Positions 1-9,486 of a stretch of DNA of 64,000 nt are shown here, one piece after another. Positions within the stretch are counted from its first letter, which is position 1. Every line of letters begins with the position of its first letter. The notes beneath the pieces are model-generated. The model worked only from the letters and a program-made list of their open reading frames with translations, was not told the origin of the DNA and searched no databases. The position numbers and the translations under genes were made by a program. Source of the DNA: Chlorobiaceae bacterium (GTDB taxonomy: Bacteria > Bacteroidota > Chlorobiia > Chlorobiales > Chlorobiaceae); contig JAAXWO010000006.1 of assembly GCA_013334965.1 (NCBI GenBank), positions 62,001 to 126,000 on the forward strand, written 5' to 3'.

Positions 1-1329
1 GTCATATTTCGTCAGTCTGAGGTTCCTGACCGATACCACGCCATCGATTTCGACAAGTTCATTGATGATGTCGGAGGTGCGGAGGTGTCGCCTCAGGGTG
101 GCGGCATCGAGCTCCTCCTGTCTGATGAAGCCGTGCTCGAGGATCGGTCCTTCAAAGATATTCTCTACGGCGACACCTTGACCTAAAAGCTCCTGGAGCG
201 TATGGAACCCGACCGGCGGATTGAAATATCGCTCGATCCTGAACAGCACGGAGGCAAGCACCCGTTCGATATCTGTGTCTGCGCCCACCTCTATGTCTGC
301 ACAGACGCTCACCTCTTCGGCGCTGACCGGCTTCAGGCAGCAGAACTCCTCACACAGGTTGCGGTGAGCCTGCAGAACTCCGGCGATTTCGCCCAGCTTG
401 CGCTCGACGGCGGCAGCTTTTTTCAGGAAGGTTTCGGCTACAGCAGAGATGAGTTCAGTACTGTCGAAAAGCCCTGAATCCCATTCGGCAGGGAAGGCCT
501 GCAGGTCGCTGGCGTTCCCGAATAGCCTTATGGGCAGCGCCTCCAGTTTGACGGCAGGAACGGATGCCTTGGTGAAGGCAATGGTTGCGTCGACAAAGTA
601 CAGCCGCGGGCTCGCTGACTTTACGGGATCGGCAAACGTAAAGCTTTTTATCGGCGTCACCAGGGTCCCGTCGGTTTTGACAAGATTCGACAGGTCGCCC
701 CAGAGGGCGCTGTTCCATTCCGGAAAACGGAACTCCGCCGTTACGGTGAACAGCCGGTCTCCGCTTTTGACTGTAAACGCATGCCGGATTTTGCGGTCGT
801 TAAGGTCCCCGAGTTTCGAATCCCCTTCGAACTGAAGCATCACGTTCCATGTCCCGAGAGGCGAGACCGTGTCCGGATTTGTCTGGTATTCCGGCTTCCT
901 GAAGGTCAGGCGGTCCTCTTTGCAGTCTGCATGGACGGTTACTTCGCAGGCGCAGGCCCTTGGCGCAACCCAAGCGTTGCTCACCCGGTCGCAATCGATG
1001 AGGATGCGACGGTAGTCGTCTGCGGTAAGCGGATTGACCGTCAGGATCTGCCTCGCGGTAAAGAAGGGCTGGCAAGGTTCAGTTGCGGCGCTGCCAGGAG
1101 GTTCTGCCAGCAGGTCGCCGATATCCCATCCGGTCCGGTATCCGAGATCGGTAATCGCATAGCAGAGGGCTTCCAGAATGGTGATGCCGGGATCGTGGCT
1201 GTTGTAATCGGTCCACCAACGGCTGCTCAACTGCTCTATGAACTCGATGCCCTTGCTGCGCAGGTACGCAAAATCCTGACTCGGTTCGAGTTTCGGTTCT
1301 TTCGGTATGGTAACGGGCTTTTCGGCCAT
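1..1329 (-). CDS. eCIS baseplate protein (Afp12-like), C-terminus beyond window
   Basis: A minus-strand reading frame is open from an ATG at 1329 to the window edge (443 codons visible), so the C-terminus is missing. The N-terminus contains the W-W-T-D-Y-N-S-H-D-PGITILEAL segment (about residues 37-55), the W-x-D-x-xxxDPGI signature of baseplate wedge proteins of contractile particles. The visible C-terminal part ends in a module similar to the end of the neighbouring giant baseplate protein (self-test region with D-I-I-N-E-L-V-E-I-D-G-V). It follows that gene by 33 bases in the same operon. Known for the family: these proteins form the wedges that join the spike hub to the sheath. Assignment to Afp12 specifically is inference from gene order. 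Confidence 0.8.
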   Translation of the reverse strand, partial: MAEKPVTIPKEPKLEPSQDFAYLRSKGIEFIEQLSSRWWTDYNSHDPGITILEALCYAITDLGYRTGWDIGDLLAEPPGSAATEPCQPFFTARQILTVNPLTADDYRRILIDCDRVSNAWVAPRACACEVTVHADCKEDRLTFRKPEYQTNPDTVSPLGTWNVMLQFEGDSKLGDLNDRKIRHAFTVKSGDRLFTVTAEFRFPEWNSALWGDLSNLVKTDGTLVTPIKSFTFADPVKSASPRLYFVDATIAFTKASVPAVKLEALPIRLFGNASDLQAFPAEWDSGLFDSTELISAVAETFLKKAAAVERKLGEIAGVLQAHRNLCEEFCCLKPVSAEEVSVCADIEVGADTDIERVLASVLFRIERYFNPPVGFHTLQELLGQGVAVENIFEGPILEHGFIRQEELDAATLRRHLRTSDIINELVEIDGVVSVRNLRLTKYD

Positions 1330-1362
1330 GTCGGATTATCGTTTATCGAAATGTTTTGGCTG

Positions 1363-4300
1363 TCAGCATCCGCTTTTTGTGACGGTCGTCTCCGATTCGG
1401 CAATAGCCGTGACCATATGCTCTCCGGACGGTACTGAAACGAGGATCGAAAGGGGCATGGATGCGACGGCCTCGTCGGTATCGCCGCTTTTCTTCATCTC
1501 ACCGTCGATGTGATAGAGCCTGAAATCGGTCACGTAGTCTACATATGGGCGCTCCTCCACGAAATCGATCAATGACGACTTGTGGATTTTGCCGCCGAAT
1601 GAGATATCCCGTCCCTCCTCGAAAGCCCAGGGCGAGAGGTGTCGTACCAGCTCCTGCCTGAGCAGGTCGAGATGAAACGCCTCGTCGGTGCCCGGCATGA
1701 ACTTTACCCGGAACCCGGTCTGGATTGATTCGAAGATGGGGTTCTCCACGTGCAGTGAGATCACTCCTGAAACGTGGCGTTCGAGAAACTTTCTGATGAG
1801 GTCGAGCTCTCCGAGATTGGTGTAGGGCCGGAGCGTATCGACGGCGTTGTGGTTGCGCAGGTTTGGGATGGTCACGACGGTGACGTGTCCCGGAGCAAGT
1901 TCCCGGTAGATGCCTATGCCGGTTTCACTCGGTTCGTACCTTGTGTGGTTCAGGCACTTCACCTTGTATATCTGCGGGAACGCATCGAGCACCATTCGCT
2001 CGTAATCCCAAAGGGTGATGGCCCTGTTTTTGTGTCTCAAGCGTTCGCTCACCCTGGTGTAGAAGGCTCCGGAGTCCTCGGCCGGACGACCGCCGAAGGT
2101 GGCGTAAGGCTGTTTGACCGATTTGACGGAGACGTCGGGCGTGACCGGTTTGGTGACGGTTCCTGCAGGCAACTGTACGGAACCCGTTTCGACGGGAGCT
2201 TCAGATTTCGTCAGGGTGGCCTTTGCAGCCTGGGCGTCAACAGAGATGATCCTGCAGACGGCTTCCGGCTTTTCGGCGACCACCGCCCTCAGCCAGTGGA
2301 GGCCGTAAGGTCGGATGAGCGAATCGTCGTTCGTCGCTTCAGCAGGGACGGAAAACCTGATGATGCCTGACCGGGTGAGCTGGCCGGTATCGTCCGAGAG
2401 TTCGGTATTCTTGAACCCGATCCATTCGTTGGCGCCGAGCCAGCTCCATTGGACATGGTTGTCCGGTTTGGTGACAGTCGGTGATGCGCTCCCTTCGGCG
2501 AGCTGGAAAAGGAGCGAAAGGTTTCTTCCGGCAACCAGGTTTCGGATGCCGATGTACAATTCACCCTCAAACCTGAATGGGGCCAGAAGAGGTTGGTTCC
2601 GGTCCGGTTCCATCGCCCTGGAGCCGAATGGCGTCAGCCAGAACATCGATGTCCTGCTGAGCGATACCGTTGCGGTGTAGCTCAACGTCAGGGATTCGAT
2701 CACCGGGGTATAGGGCTCGACCGGCAAACTCTGCGAAAAGGCGCGGATGTACTGCTCGGTAAAGTTGCGCGGGTCCTTCGGCACCCAACGGTTGTTCTGC
2801 CTCGTGTAAAGCTTGTCTCGCTCCTGTTTCCAGAGCGCCATGCGGTCGGGGACCGTCGCGGCGCCTTTTGCCTTCAGCATCAGGTGGCTGCTCAGCGTCA
2901 GGGGATAGAGCCTGTGGCCGAAATCGCCGGTGAGCGACAGCCTCAGAAAGCCCCGACGGCTATCCAGGGTGTAAGCCCGTTTGTCGAAATGCATATCGGT
3001 CAGGGCCGTTTCATCCAGCTTAACCCTCGAAGCCGGAATGCTGACGTCGGAACGGAGCCACCGGAAGAGCCTGATCCCTTCGAGATCGTTCGACATTGGC
3101 CAGGATCCGTTTTTCAGGAGTGTCAGCCCGGCTTTCGGGTAAAATTCGTTGACCCAGTCGAAGTCGATATCCCCGCTCCAGAAGGGCAGTCCTTTCCATA
3201 CGACGCGTAACTGGAACCGGGCGCCCTGTTTCTGGAAAAGTTCGTCTGAACCGATGATCAGGTAATCGTCATCTTCAGGCATTGCTCCGAAAGGCTGGAA
3301 CGGCTTGTCCGTTTTGATCTCGCCGAACTTGTTGTGGACGACGAGGTTTTTCAGGCCGTTGCCGTCCGGTTCGTCGTCATCGATGTAGCCTACGCTGATA
3401 TCGATTTTTGAATCGGCAGGTTTCAGCTGAAGCTCCTGCAGCTCAGCGAGCGGGCGGCTCTCTCCTGAAGCCTGTTTCAGGACGGCTTTCAGCATCGGCA
3501 GCCCTTCAGGGAGGTCGGCGCCGTGGAGTTCGGCCGTCAGCGGTACGACAGGATGCATCGAACCGTCGATCGAGAGCAGGATATCTATTTTTGCCGATGG
3601 GGAGGAGGAGGGCGTTCCGTTGTCGACGGTTGCCTGCATCCAACCTTTTTCGCCGGTCAGGAAGAAATCGAAGCTGTCGCACAGGTCGGCCTGGGAGAGC
3701 TTTTTTTCAGCGAAAGAGAGCTTGACGACGATTTTTCGGTTACCTTCGCCGAGGAGCAGGAAATGGGATGCAATGGCAAAGCCGATGGTCGCGAGGTTAT
3801 TGTCGGCGGTCATGCCGCTGAATGGATGCCACTGTCCGTCAGGAGTGGTGAGCGGCGTGCCGAATCCGTCTGCGGAATTTGCCGCCGGATAGGCGTACAG
3901 GCGCTTCTCGTCCGCTGATAGCGAATGGTGTACCGATTTCAGTTCCGCCACCCCGGCTCGATTGGCTACGAAATCCTCGTTCAGGGCATACTGCACGGCT
4001 TTTCCGTTGCCATCCTTGCCCTGGAAGGTTGTGCCCGCTTTGAGGAGTGCGCTGTCACGGTTTTTGGCCAGCTCGAACAGAAGGTGCAGATGATTCGGTT
4101 CAGACGGTTTTTCCTTCAGCTTCAGTACCTGCCTGTAGTAAAAATCGAGGTGTCTCCGGGTCAGCGTGTTCATTTGGCTGCGGGAGAACTCGTTCAGCTG
4201 GAGAAAGGCCAGGAAGAGCCCGAAATGCGGCTGATGGTCGTTCCTGCCGCCAAGGTTCTGTTCGATTGCGGCCCTGGCATCTCCGACAGTTCGTGCATAG

Positions 4301-5076
4301 GCTTTCAGGAACGTGTCGAACAGGGAGGTGAAGAGGTTGTGATTCGCGACATGGCTGAACCGGGCGGTTTCATCTGGCGTTCCGTAGACGCTTTCATCGG
4401 CGGCGACTGCCGTCAGGAAGTCAGTCCAGCTTGTCGAACCATCGGTTATCCAGTCTGCGGAAAAGGGGGATTCGCAGATGGCCGAGAACTTTTCGGGTGT
4501 CGCCTCGAAAATGACGATCTCCGAATCGGCAGTATCGTCGATCAGTTCCAGCTTCACGCCGCCTCGGTAATAGCCCACGAGTTTCCTGAAAGCAGGGGCG
4601 AGGCGGCTGCGTACCAGGTTCTGCAGCGTGGCTTTGAGGTTCACCTCTTCAAGAAGCTCCTCTTTCAGCCGGTCGAGCTCCCTGGCAAGGGTGCCCACGT
4701 CGCTGAACATGCAGCCGAGAGAAGTCTTAAGTTCTGCTGTTACAGAGGTTTCGGACTGCTCTTTCAACTGGTCGAAACACGCCTTGAGCCTTACCCGGTA
4801 GGCGTCGACGTTTTCAATGGCCGCACCGGCCAGCCTGACAGCCGGGTCCTGGCCGAAAAAGCGTTTCCAGTCGTCGACTTCGACATTGTTCAGGTCATGG
4901 AAGCGCAGGTAGGCCGAATATCTCCGGGCGAATGCGATGTCGTGTTCCGGCATCCGTTCGTCGACGGAAGCGTATGAGGGATCGAGCGCTTCCGGGAAGC
5001 GCTGGGCCTGGCTGGTCCCTTCACGGACGAGCCTGTTCGGATCCGTTCGTCTTTGGCACTCTTTTTCAGTGGCCAT
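1363..5076 (-). CDS. eCIS giant baseplate protein, baseplate-J-like (Afp11-like)
   Basis: A 1237-residue protein with no signal peptide or membrane segment. Around residues 995-1050 it has GGRPAEDSGAFYTRVSERLR followed by H-K-N-R-A-I-T-x-W-D-Y-E-R, the recognisable core of the baseplate J/gp6-like family in eCIS and T6SS-type particles. The long N-terminal part (about 1-950) is mostly unassigned beta-rich sequence, as in other Afp11 homologues. The start codon lies 3 bases past the gp25 stop, so translation is probably coupled. Expected role: main wedge component that triggers sheath contraction. Many long open frames exist on the opposite strand here, but they are shadows of its codon use. 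Confidence 0.9.
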   Translation of the reverse strand: MATEKECQRRTDPNRLVREGTSQAQRFPEALDPSYASVDERMPEHDIAFARRYSAYLRFHDLNNVEVDDWKRFFGQDPAVRLAGAAIENVDAYRVRLKACFDQLKEQSETSVTAELKTSLGCMFSDVGTLARELDRLKEELLEEVNLKATLQNLVRSRLAPAFRKLVGYYRGGVKLELIDDTADSEIVIFEATPEKFSAICESPFSADWITDGSTSWTDFLTAVAADESVYGTPDETARFSHVANHNLFTSLFDTFLKAYARTVGDARAAIEQNLGGRNDHQPHFGLFLAFLQLNEFSRSQMNTLTRRHLDFYYRQVLKLKEKPSEPNHLHLLFELAKNRDSALLKAGTTFQGKDGNGKAVQYALNEDFVANRAGVAELKSVHHSLSADEKRLYAYPAANSADGFGTPLTTPDGQWHPFSGMTADNNLATIGFAIASHFLLLGEGNRKIVVKLSFAEKKLSQADLCDSFDFFLTGEKGWMQATVDNGTPSSSPSAKIDILLSIDGSMHPVVPLTAELHGADLPEGLPMLKAVLKQASGESRPLAELQELQLKPADSKIDISVGYIDDDEPDGNGLKNLVVHNKFGEIKTDKPFQPFGAMPEDDDYLIIGSDELFQKQGARFQLRVVWKGLPFWSGDIDFDWVNEFYPKAGLTLLKNGSWPMSNDLEGIRLFRWLRSDVSIPASRVKLDETALTDMHFDKRAYTLDSRRGFLRLSLTGDFGHRLYPLTLSSHLMLKAKGAATVPDRMALWKQERDKLYTRQNNRWVPKDPRNFTEQYIRAFSQSLPVEPYTPVIESLTLSYTATVSLSRTSMFWLTPFGSRAMEPDRNQPLLAPFRFEGELYIGIRNLVAGRNLSLLFQLAEGSASPTVTKPDNHVQWSWLGANEWIGFKNTELSDDTGQLTRSGIIRFSVPAEATNDDSLIRPYGLHWLRAVVAEKPEAVCRIISVDAQAAKATLTKSEAPVETGSVQLPAGTVTKPVTPDVSVKSVKQPYATFGGRPAEDSGAFYTRVSERLRHKNRAITLWDYERMVLDAFPQIYKVKCLNHTRYEPSETGIGIYRELAPGHVTVVTIPNLRNHNAVDTLRPYTNLGELDLIRKFLERHVSGVISLHVENPIFESIQTGFRVKFMPGTDEAFHLDLLRQELVRHLSPWAFEEGRDISFGGKIHKSSLIDFVEERPYVDYVTDFRLYHIDGEMKKSGDTDEAVASMPLSILVSVPSGEHMVTAIAESETTVTKSGC

Positions 5077-5079
5077 ACC

Positions 5080-5550
5080 TTAACTTTCCCCGGGTAATGA
5101 ATTGACGGTAATCGGAAGGTTGATGTCGGTGCCCTCCAGCCTGTAATAGGGGAATACCATATTGAACCGCGAGTTTGTGGTCTTGACCTGGTAGTCGATG
5201 CTGATGAGCACCACACCATCAAGCTCCGGGCTCTCGTCGATGGATATTTTCTCAACACGGATGCGCGGCTCGAAATAGAGGAGCGCCGATTCGATCTTGT
5301 CTGCCATGAGCGTCCTGATGCGCGTATCGAGGCTTTCGAAGAGCAACTCGTCCATGTTGCAGCCGTAAGCGGGCATCATGACCCGTTCTCCCTGTGCGGT
5401 GCCAAGCAGCACCTCAAGGCTCGATGCGATTTCCGCCTCCTGGTCCAGCATCTGCACACCGGCAGTGCTCCTGTCAAATGTCGGCGGAAAAGACCATCCG
5501 CGTCCGATAAATGGTAGTTCCATTGGTGCGTTACCGGCTTTTTCGTTCAA
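5080..5550 (-). CDS. gp25-like baseplate protein (Afp9-like)
   Basis: 156 residues. The central block runs from LDQEAEIASSLEVLLGTAQG through E-R-V-M-M-P-x-Y-G-C to LLFESLD and then an I-x-x-A-L-x-x-x-EPRI motif, the pattern of the GPW/gp25 family (T4 gp25, T6SS TssE). In contractile particles this small protein sits in the baseplate wedge and nucleates sheath assembly. The length is typical. It lies between the PAAR tip gene and the giant baseplate gene with only short gaps, as expected for an eCIS operon. The first ATG at 5550 is preceded by a 19-base gap from the PAAR stop. Confidence 0.93.
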   Translation of the reverse strand: MNEKAGNAPMELPFIGRGWSFPPTFDRSTAGVQMLDQEAEIASSLEVLLGTAQGERVMMPAYGCNMDELLFESLDTRIRTLMADKIESALLYFEPRIRVEKISIDESPELDGVVLISIDYQVKTTNSRFNMVFPYYRLEGTDINLPITVNSLPGES

Positions 5551-5569
5551 TAATCATGGTCGATTGCCT

Positions 5570-5839
5570 TCATCCCCCTATAAGCACGGTCGGCGCTCCG
5601 GGCGGTATGATCGATCCGCCGCCGGCGGTGGGATCTCCGACCCTGGCTGCCGGCATCCCTCCGATGAGCACTGTGGTCGATCCCATGGCTACGGCATCGA
5701 CGCCGCATGAATCGCCCAGCCGCGCTGCGGGCATTCCTCCGATGAGCACGGTCGGCGCTCCCGGCGGGATAATGGGAACCGGTGCCCCCTGGGTGGCGGT
5801 GCTGACGATCATGTCTGTGACGCGTGCTGCAAACGGCAT
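5570..5839 (-). CDS. PAAR-domain spike tip protein (Afp10-like)
   Basis: 89 residues made of a PAAR repeat domain: MPAARLGD and MPAARVGD occur about 35 residues apart, each beside a glycine-rich IPPGAPTVLIGG stretch, so the protein is almost a duplicated half-unit. Family knowledge: PAAR proteins form a metal-binding cone that sharpens the VgrG-like spike. It is a minimal PAAR without a C-terminal toxin extension, so cargo is probably loaded elsewhere, for example in the tube lumen. Encoded 14 bases after the spike gene. Confidence 0.95.
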   Translation of the reverse strand: MPFAARVTDMIVSTATQGAPVPIIPPGAPTVLIGGMPAARLGDSCGVDAVAMGSTTVLIGGMPAARVGDPTAGGGSIIPPGAPTVLIGG

Positions 5840-5853
5840 TAGGGTTTCATTTT

Positions 5854-7620
5854 TCAGTTTATCTGTACCATTCCGCCGCTGATGATCGTGGCGGCGCTTC
5901 CCTTGACGGTGGTGTTGGCTCCAGAAACCTCGGCAGTGGCTGAACCCGCGGCTTTGAGACTGGCCTGGGCCTTGATGTCGACATTCATCCCTTCTGCCTT
6001 GATATCTCCCGGAGCTTTCAGGATGAGGTCCTTGAAGCTTTCAATCGTAATTCCCTTATCGTCGAGCGTGATCCTGTTCCCGTTCTGGTCTTCGATCAGG
6101 ACTCCCTTTTTGTCATCCGTGAGCGAGAAGCTGTTGCCGCCGGGCGTTTCGAGTCGGATGATCTTTTTCTCGTCGTCGAAGCTCATTTTCATCTTCTCGC
6201 GGCTCACATACCCCTTGTGGTGGTTGTCGTCCTTCGCTGCTTCGGGCGCAGGATTCGAGCTGCTGTGGCACATGCCGAGCACGATCGGATGGCGAGGGTC
6301 GTCTCCAAGGAACCCGACCACAACCTCGTCGCCGATTTCAGGCCTGAAATATGTCCCGCGCTCCTTGCCGGCATCGAGAGTGGACAGTCGCGCCCAGATC
6401 CCATCGTCGGAGGCGCTTACCAGGGGGAGTCTTACCTTGATCCTCTCTTCACCGTCGGGGTCGCTTTCAAGTGCCGTCACCACTCCCATCTGAAGGCCGG
6501 AAACGCCAGGCAGAAGGCCGGACGCAGGCAGTGGACGGAGGTTGTAGGTCTCCTGAAAGCGTTCCGGGTTCAGGCCGAACTGGATGTCGGTCTCCCAGTT
6601 GCCGCCGCTCACCGTATGCCGTACTCCCGAAACGAAGAGCTTGCCCTCGAAACGGGCCCCGATTCCGGTAACCTCAATCACCTTGCCCGGCGACGCTCCT
6701 GCAAAACCCTGGCACCTTGCCCGTCCCCGCACTTTGGCAAGCCGCTCCTTCATGAGGCGTCCGTCTGCCCAGGCCTGGAGTTCCGGCTGGGTGAGGTATC
6801 CTCCATGCCGGATTCTGTCGGCTTCTCCACCGAGCACCCCAGCCAGCTCGTCGGCTGAAATGTTGCCGTTGCCGGTCGTCGACGGTTCTGTGGCGTCGGT
6901 TTCAACAAGCTCCTGCTCCGCAGGGCTCCACGAGGTGGCCGTGATTCCCCTGCTTTGCCAGCGTGCGTCCATCTCTGCATCAAGTTCGAGCAGCGTCGCG
7001 CCGTACTTCACCGTCAGGACTGGTGAGGCCGACGTATCAGGGGGGGCGACGACGATGCCTTCGTTTTCGACCATCACCAGGAACCCGTTCGCCTCTGCCC
7101 TGCAAACGACAAAATCCCAGTCGGTCGATTCGTACTGCACAACCTCCTTCAGGTCAGGAACCGAGGCCGTTACATCGCATTGCAGGCTGTACGTGCCGAT
7201 GATCTCCTCAATGATGTCGCTGTCCTTTTTGTCGACGAAATAGCGGCTTTTGATGCCACGGGTCATTTTTACGGCTTCATCCCGACACTCGACGACCAGG
7301 AGGCTTTTGTTGCTCCTGATTTTGATGCTCTGCTTGATTACCAGTCCCTTGAACACCGATTCGTTCGTTGACCGGTATCCGAGCTGGATCTCTATCTTTT
7401 TGCCGGGCATGAACAGCGTATCGTCGCTGGCCTCGAAGGTTCCCCTGGAAGCCTCTCCATCCATCAGGTGCAGAACGGCCGTCGGTATCCTGTTCAGTTC
7501 GCGTGAAACCGATGCCGAGACAAGCTGGAACCTGCCGGGGATTTCGGCGCCTTCGATCAGGACGGCTACCGTACAGACGTCCGGCGTTGCCGGCGTCGGA
7601 ATGGTGTTTTCAGGGCTCAC
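5854..7620 (-). CDS. VgrG-like spike protein (Afp8-like)
   Basis: 588 residues from a GTG at 7620-7618 that overlaps the TGA of the upstream LysM gene as GTGA. The frame is open further upstream to 7752, but that part overlaps the LysM gene and reads as non-protein-like sequence. The N-terminal two thirds resembles the gp27 hub; about residues 395-460 hold G-D-E-V-V-V-G-F-L-G-D-D-P-R-H-P-I-V-L-G, the diagnostic gp5 OB-fold of VgrG. The C-terminal part is a repetitive beta-helix (G-D-I-K-A-E-G, V-D-I-K-A repeats). Expected function: trimeric central spike of the injection particle. Confidence 0.95.
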   Translation of the reverse strand: MSPENTIPTPATPDVCTVAVLIEGAEIPGRFQLVSASVSRELNRIPTAVLHLMDGEASRGTFEASDDTLFMPGKKIEIQLGYRSTNESVFKGLVIKQSIKIRSNKSLLVVECRDEAVKMTRGIKSRYFVDKKDSDIIEEIIGTYSLQCDVTASVPDLKEVVQYESTDWDFVVCRAEANGFLVMVENEGIVVAPPDTSASPVLTVKYGATLLELDAEMDARWQSRGITATSWSPAEQELVETDATEPSTTGNGNISADELAGVLGGEADRIRHGGYLTQPELQAWADGRLMKERLAKVRGRARCQGFAGASPGKVIEVTGIGARFEGKLFVSGVRHTVSGGNWETDIQFGLNPERFQETYNLRPLPASGLLPGVSGLQMGVVTALESDPDGEERIKVRLPLVSASDDGIWARLSTLDAGKERGTYFRPEIGDEVVVGFLGDDPRHPIVLGMCHSSSNPAPEAAKDDNHHKGYVSREKMKMSFDDEKKIIRLETPGGNSFSLTDDKKGVLIEDQNGNRITLDDKGITIESFKDLILKAPGDIKAEGMNVDIKAQASLKAAGSATAEVSGANTTVKGSAATIISGGMVQIN

Positions 7621-8327
7621 GTCGGCTTGCTGGCTTTGTCGATTGGCGGAAACCTGATCTCCATACCCGGAACCAGCGTCCGGAAATCGCTCAGGCCGTT
7701 GACTGCGGCCACATCCAGATAGTATTTCGGGTTGCCGTAGATCCTGTAGCACATCAGCGGAAGGGTGTCTCCGGCCTTTACCCTGCGGATATGGGTCAGG
7801 TCTGCAGACTGCTTGTCCTCCTTGGCAGCACGCTTCTCCTCTTCGATGCTGCTCTTGAACGTCACCTTTGCCGTCGCACGTAACGGCGTGCCGTCGGGTT
7901 TGAAGAGCTTGTAGGTGATGTTGAGTTCGGTCACCCTGCCTTTAAAGATCGAGTTCTGGCCCCATACCAGTTTGAAGTGCCTCGGCTCGTGGGAGTCTCC
8001 CTTGTAGTCGATCAGGACCTGCCTGAACTTCAGGATGTCGTCGGCTATAGAGTCCCTCGGATTGTCGTCGATGATTCCCGTATTGTCGAACAGGAACTCG
8101 AAACTGATCTCTCCGGGCTCGGTGTACTCATATTTAAGTTGCTTCCCGCTGGTGCCATGCCCCTGGCCGGACTCGGAAAATTTGAGCTTGTAGCTGAGTG
8201 AATAGCTTTCCGGATTGATCAGCGCCTCGACGAACTCATCCGCCTCGGCTTTGCCTCCGATTTCTGCCTTTTTCGAATCGGAAAAGGCAAGGATCAGCAT
8301 TTTTTCCAGTTTTCCGTTGTCAGGCAT
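7617..8327 (-). CDS. LysM-containing tube/baseplate hub protein (Afp7-like)
   Basis: 236 residues. The first ~170 residues match the pattern of the CIS tube-associated N-terminal domain (N-P-E-S-Y-S-L-x-Y, F-x-F-D-N-T-G). Residues about 180-230 form a LysM domain (V-K-A-G-D-T-L-P-x-M-C-Y-R-I-Y-G...VPGMEIRFPP). Afp7/Pvc7 proteins connect the inner tube to the spike; in this context LysM is a structural module and need not bind peptidoglycan. The ATG at 8327 overlaps the stop of the DUF5908 gene (TGATG), and its own stop overlaps the spike start, so the three genes are tightly coupled. Confidence 0.92.
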   Translation of the reverse strand: MPDNGKLEKMLILAFSDSKKAEIGGKAEADEFVEALINPESYSLSYKLKFSESGQGHGTSGKQLKYEYTEPGEISFEFLFDNTGIIDDNPRDSIADDILKFRQVLIDYKGDSHEPRHFKLVWGQNSIFKGRVTELNITYKLFKPDGTPLRATAKVTFKSSIEEEKRAAKEDKQSADLTHIRRVKAGDTLPLMCYRIYGNPKYYLDVAAVNGLSDFRTLVPGMEIRFPPIDKASKPT

Positions 8328-8524
8328 CAGCGTTCAAGTTTGTTTTGCAAGACGTTGAGCACCTGCTCGACGCATTCCGATACCATCGCTTCGCGGTTCG
8401 CGCCCGAGTCGCCTCCTGCCGCGGGATTGCCGTTGCCTGCATCTGCTCTCGTACCGGCGCTCTGCGAAGGTGACGGCGCATTGACCGTCACCCTGATATG
8501 CAGCTCTTTGATCTCTACCGGCAT
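8327..8524 (-). CDS. DUF5908 small eCIS protein
   Basis: 65 residues starting MPVEIKELHIRVTVN, the highly recognisable start of DUF5908 peptides that sit between tube genes and the LysM gene in many eCIS operons of Bacteroidetes-type bacteria. The middle is a low-complexity Gly/Ala/Asn linker and the end is a short helix (S-E-C-V-E-Q-V-L-N-V-L-Q-N-K-L). Function unknown; position suggests a small structural or assembly factor. Starts 5 bases beyond the preceding stop. Confidence 0.85.
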   Translation of the reverse strand: MPVEIKELHIRVTVNAPSPSQSAGTRADAGNGNPAAGGDSGANREAMVSECVEQVLNVLQNKLER

Positions 8525-8528
8525 GAGT

Positions 8529-8972
8529 CTATCCCTTCTGGATGGTGAAATATCGGTAGCTCAACTCCATCGTCTCCACAACGATGCCGTTTTCAGTAGC
8601 GTTAAAATCGCTGACGAGCCACTTTTTCGGAATGGCATGGGCCACATTCCATGACTGCAGCGGCTCGCCGCGTTCGTTCATCAGGTTGACGGTTATGCCT
8701 GCCGGCTTGAATATCCGGTTCTGGAAGGCATCAAGAGCCCAATTGATGACGCTCGAATCGGTCAGCAGTCCCCGTTTGAGCACAAGGTCCGAGTACTTCG
8801 TCCTTACTGGCAGTTTGTGCTCGAAACGGTTCTCGCCTCCCTCCTTGAACGACTCAAAATCATATTCGACCGACAGACCTGAGACCGACTGGAATCGAAT
8901 GTCGTTCTTGTCCTGGCTGATATCGAATACAACCCTGAAATAGAACCCCCATGGCGGATAGTAGTCAACCAT
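8529..8972 (-). CDS. eCIS inner tube protein 2 (Afp5-like)
   Basis: 147 residues of the phage tail tube family. Signature: YYPPWGFYFRVVFD at the N-terminus, then F-Q-S-V-S-G-L-S-V-E-Y-D-F-E, a R-T-K-Y-S-D-L-V-L-K-R-G-L block near residues 57-69 and P-K-K-W-L-V-S-D-F near 115-123. Tube subunits stack as hexamers inside the sheath. Two non-identical tube genes in a row are usual for eCIS; this second one probably forms the ring next to the baseplate. Twelve bases separate it from the first tube gene. Confidence 0.9.
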   Translation of the reverse strand: MVDYYPPWGFYFRVVFDISQDKNDIRFQSVSGLSVEYDFESFKEGGENRFEHKLPVRTKYSDLVLKRGLLTDSSVINWALDAFQNRIFKPAGITVNLMNERGEPLQSWNVAHAIPKKWLVSDFNATENGIVVETMELSYRYFTIQKG

Positions 8973-8984
8973 CGCGGTAACGGT

Positions 8985-9422
8985 CTAAACCTTCATCAGT
9001 TTCAGCCCTTCATGGGCGAGTTCGATGCTCTCGATCGCGATCTCGTTGGCATCCGATTTGAGGTCCGGCGCCGTGATCTTGACCGGGAAGCACCTCGCAG
9101 CAGTCCACGCAGCAACCGGCGAATGTTTCTCGTTGAGCAGGCGGATGGTCACGTCACGCCTGTTCTGGACCCGTTCGTTGGCTACATCCTCCATCCACGT
9201 GTTGAAGTCGAAATCGTTCTCGAACTTTCCACGCTTGAGGGTGATGTTGTTGTTTTTCACCATTCCCGGCATGCTGATCTTGTTGAAATCCTTGCTGTCG
9301 CTGTGACGGTATTCGATCTTTTCGCGCTCCATCACAAGGCCGGTGACTTCGGTAAAGCTGATTTTCGCGCCTCCCCAATCGACCTGAAAATGGAACCGCG
9401 GTATTGGATATTCCTGTGCCAT
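8985..9422 (-). CDS. eCIS inner tube protein 1 (Afp1-like)
   Basis: 145 residues, a paralogue of the next gene in the operon. Starts M-A-Q-E-Y-P-I-P-R-F-H-F-Q-V-D-W-G, then F-T-E-V-T-G-L, and N-N-I-T-L-K-R-G-K-F in the middle, typical of the gp19-like tube family. This is the likely bulk subunit of the inner tube through which cargo passes. It follows the sheath gene by 64 bases. That is the longest gap among the structural genes apart from the operon leader, and may hold its own ribosome-loading site. Confidence 0.92.
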   Translation of the reverse strand: MAQEYPIPRFHFQVDWGGAKISFTEVTGLVMEREKIEYRHSDSKDFNKISMPGMVKNNNITLKRGKFENDFDFNTWMEDVANERVQNRRDVTIRLLNEKHSPVAAWTAARCFPVKITAPDLKSDANEIAIESIELAHEGLKLMKV

Positions 9423-9486
9423 AATGTGTGAGGTTTATGAATTGAAAAAATCTGGGACGAATTTTAGCTCTCTTGTTTCATCACGG

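Noticed and set aside
3925-4977. Long plus-strand open frames over the giant baseplate gene and other minus-strand genes
   Set aside because: They are antisense shadows of codon bias, without ribosome sites or recognisable domains.
7621-7752. N-terminal extension of the VgrG-like protein
   Set aside because: It overlaps the LysM gene in another frame; the GTG at 7620 forms a normal coupled start.
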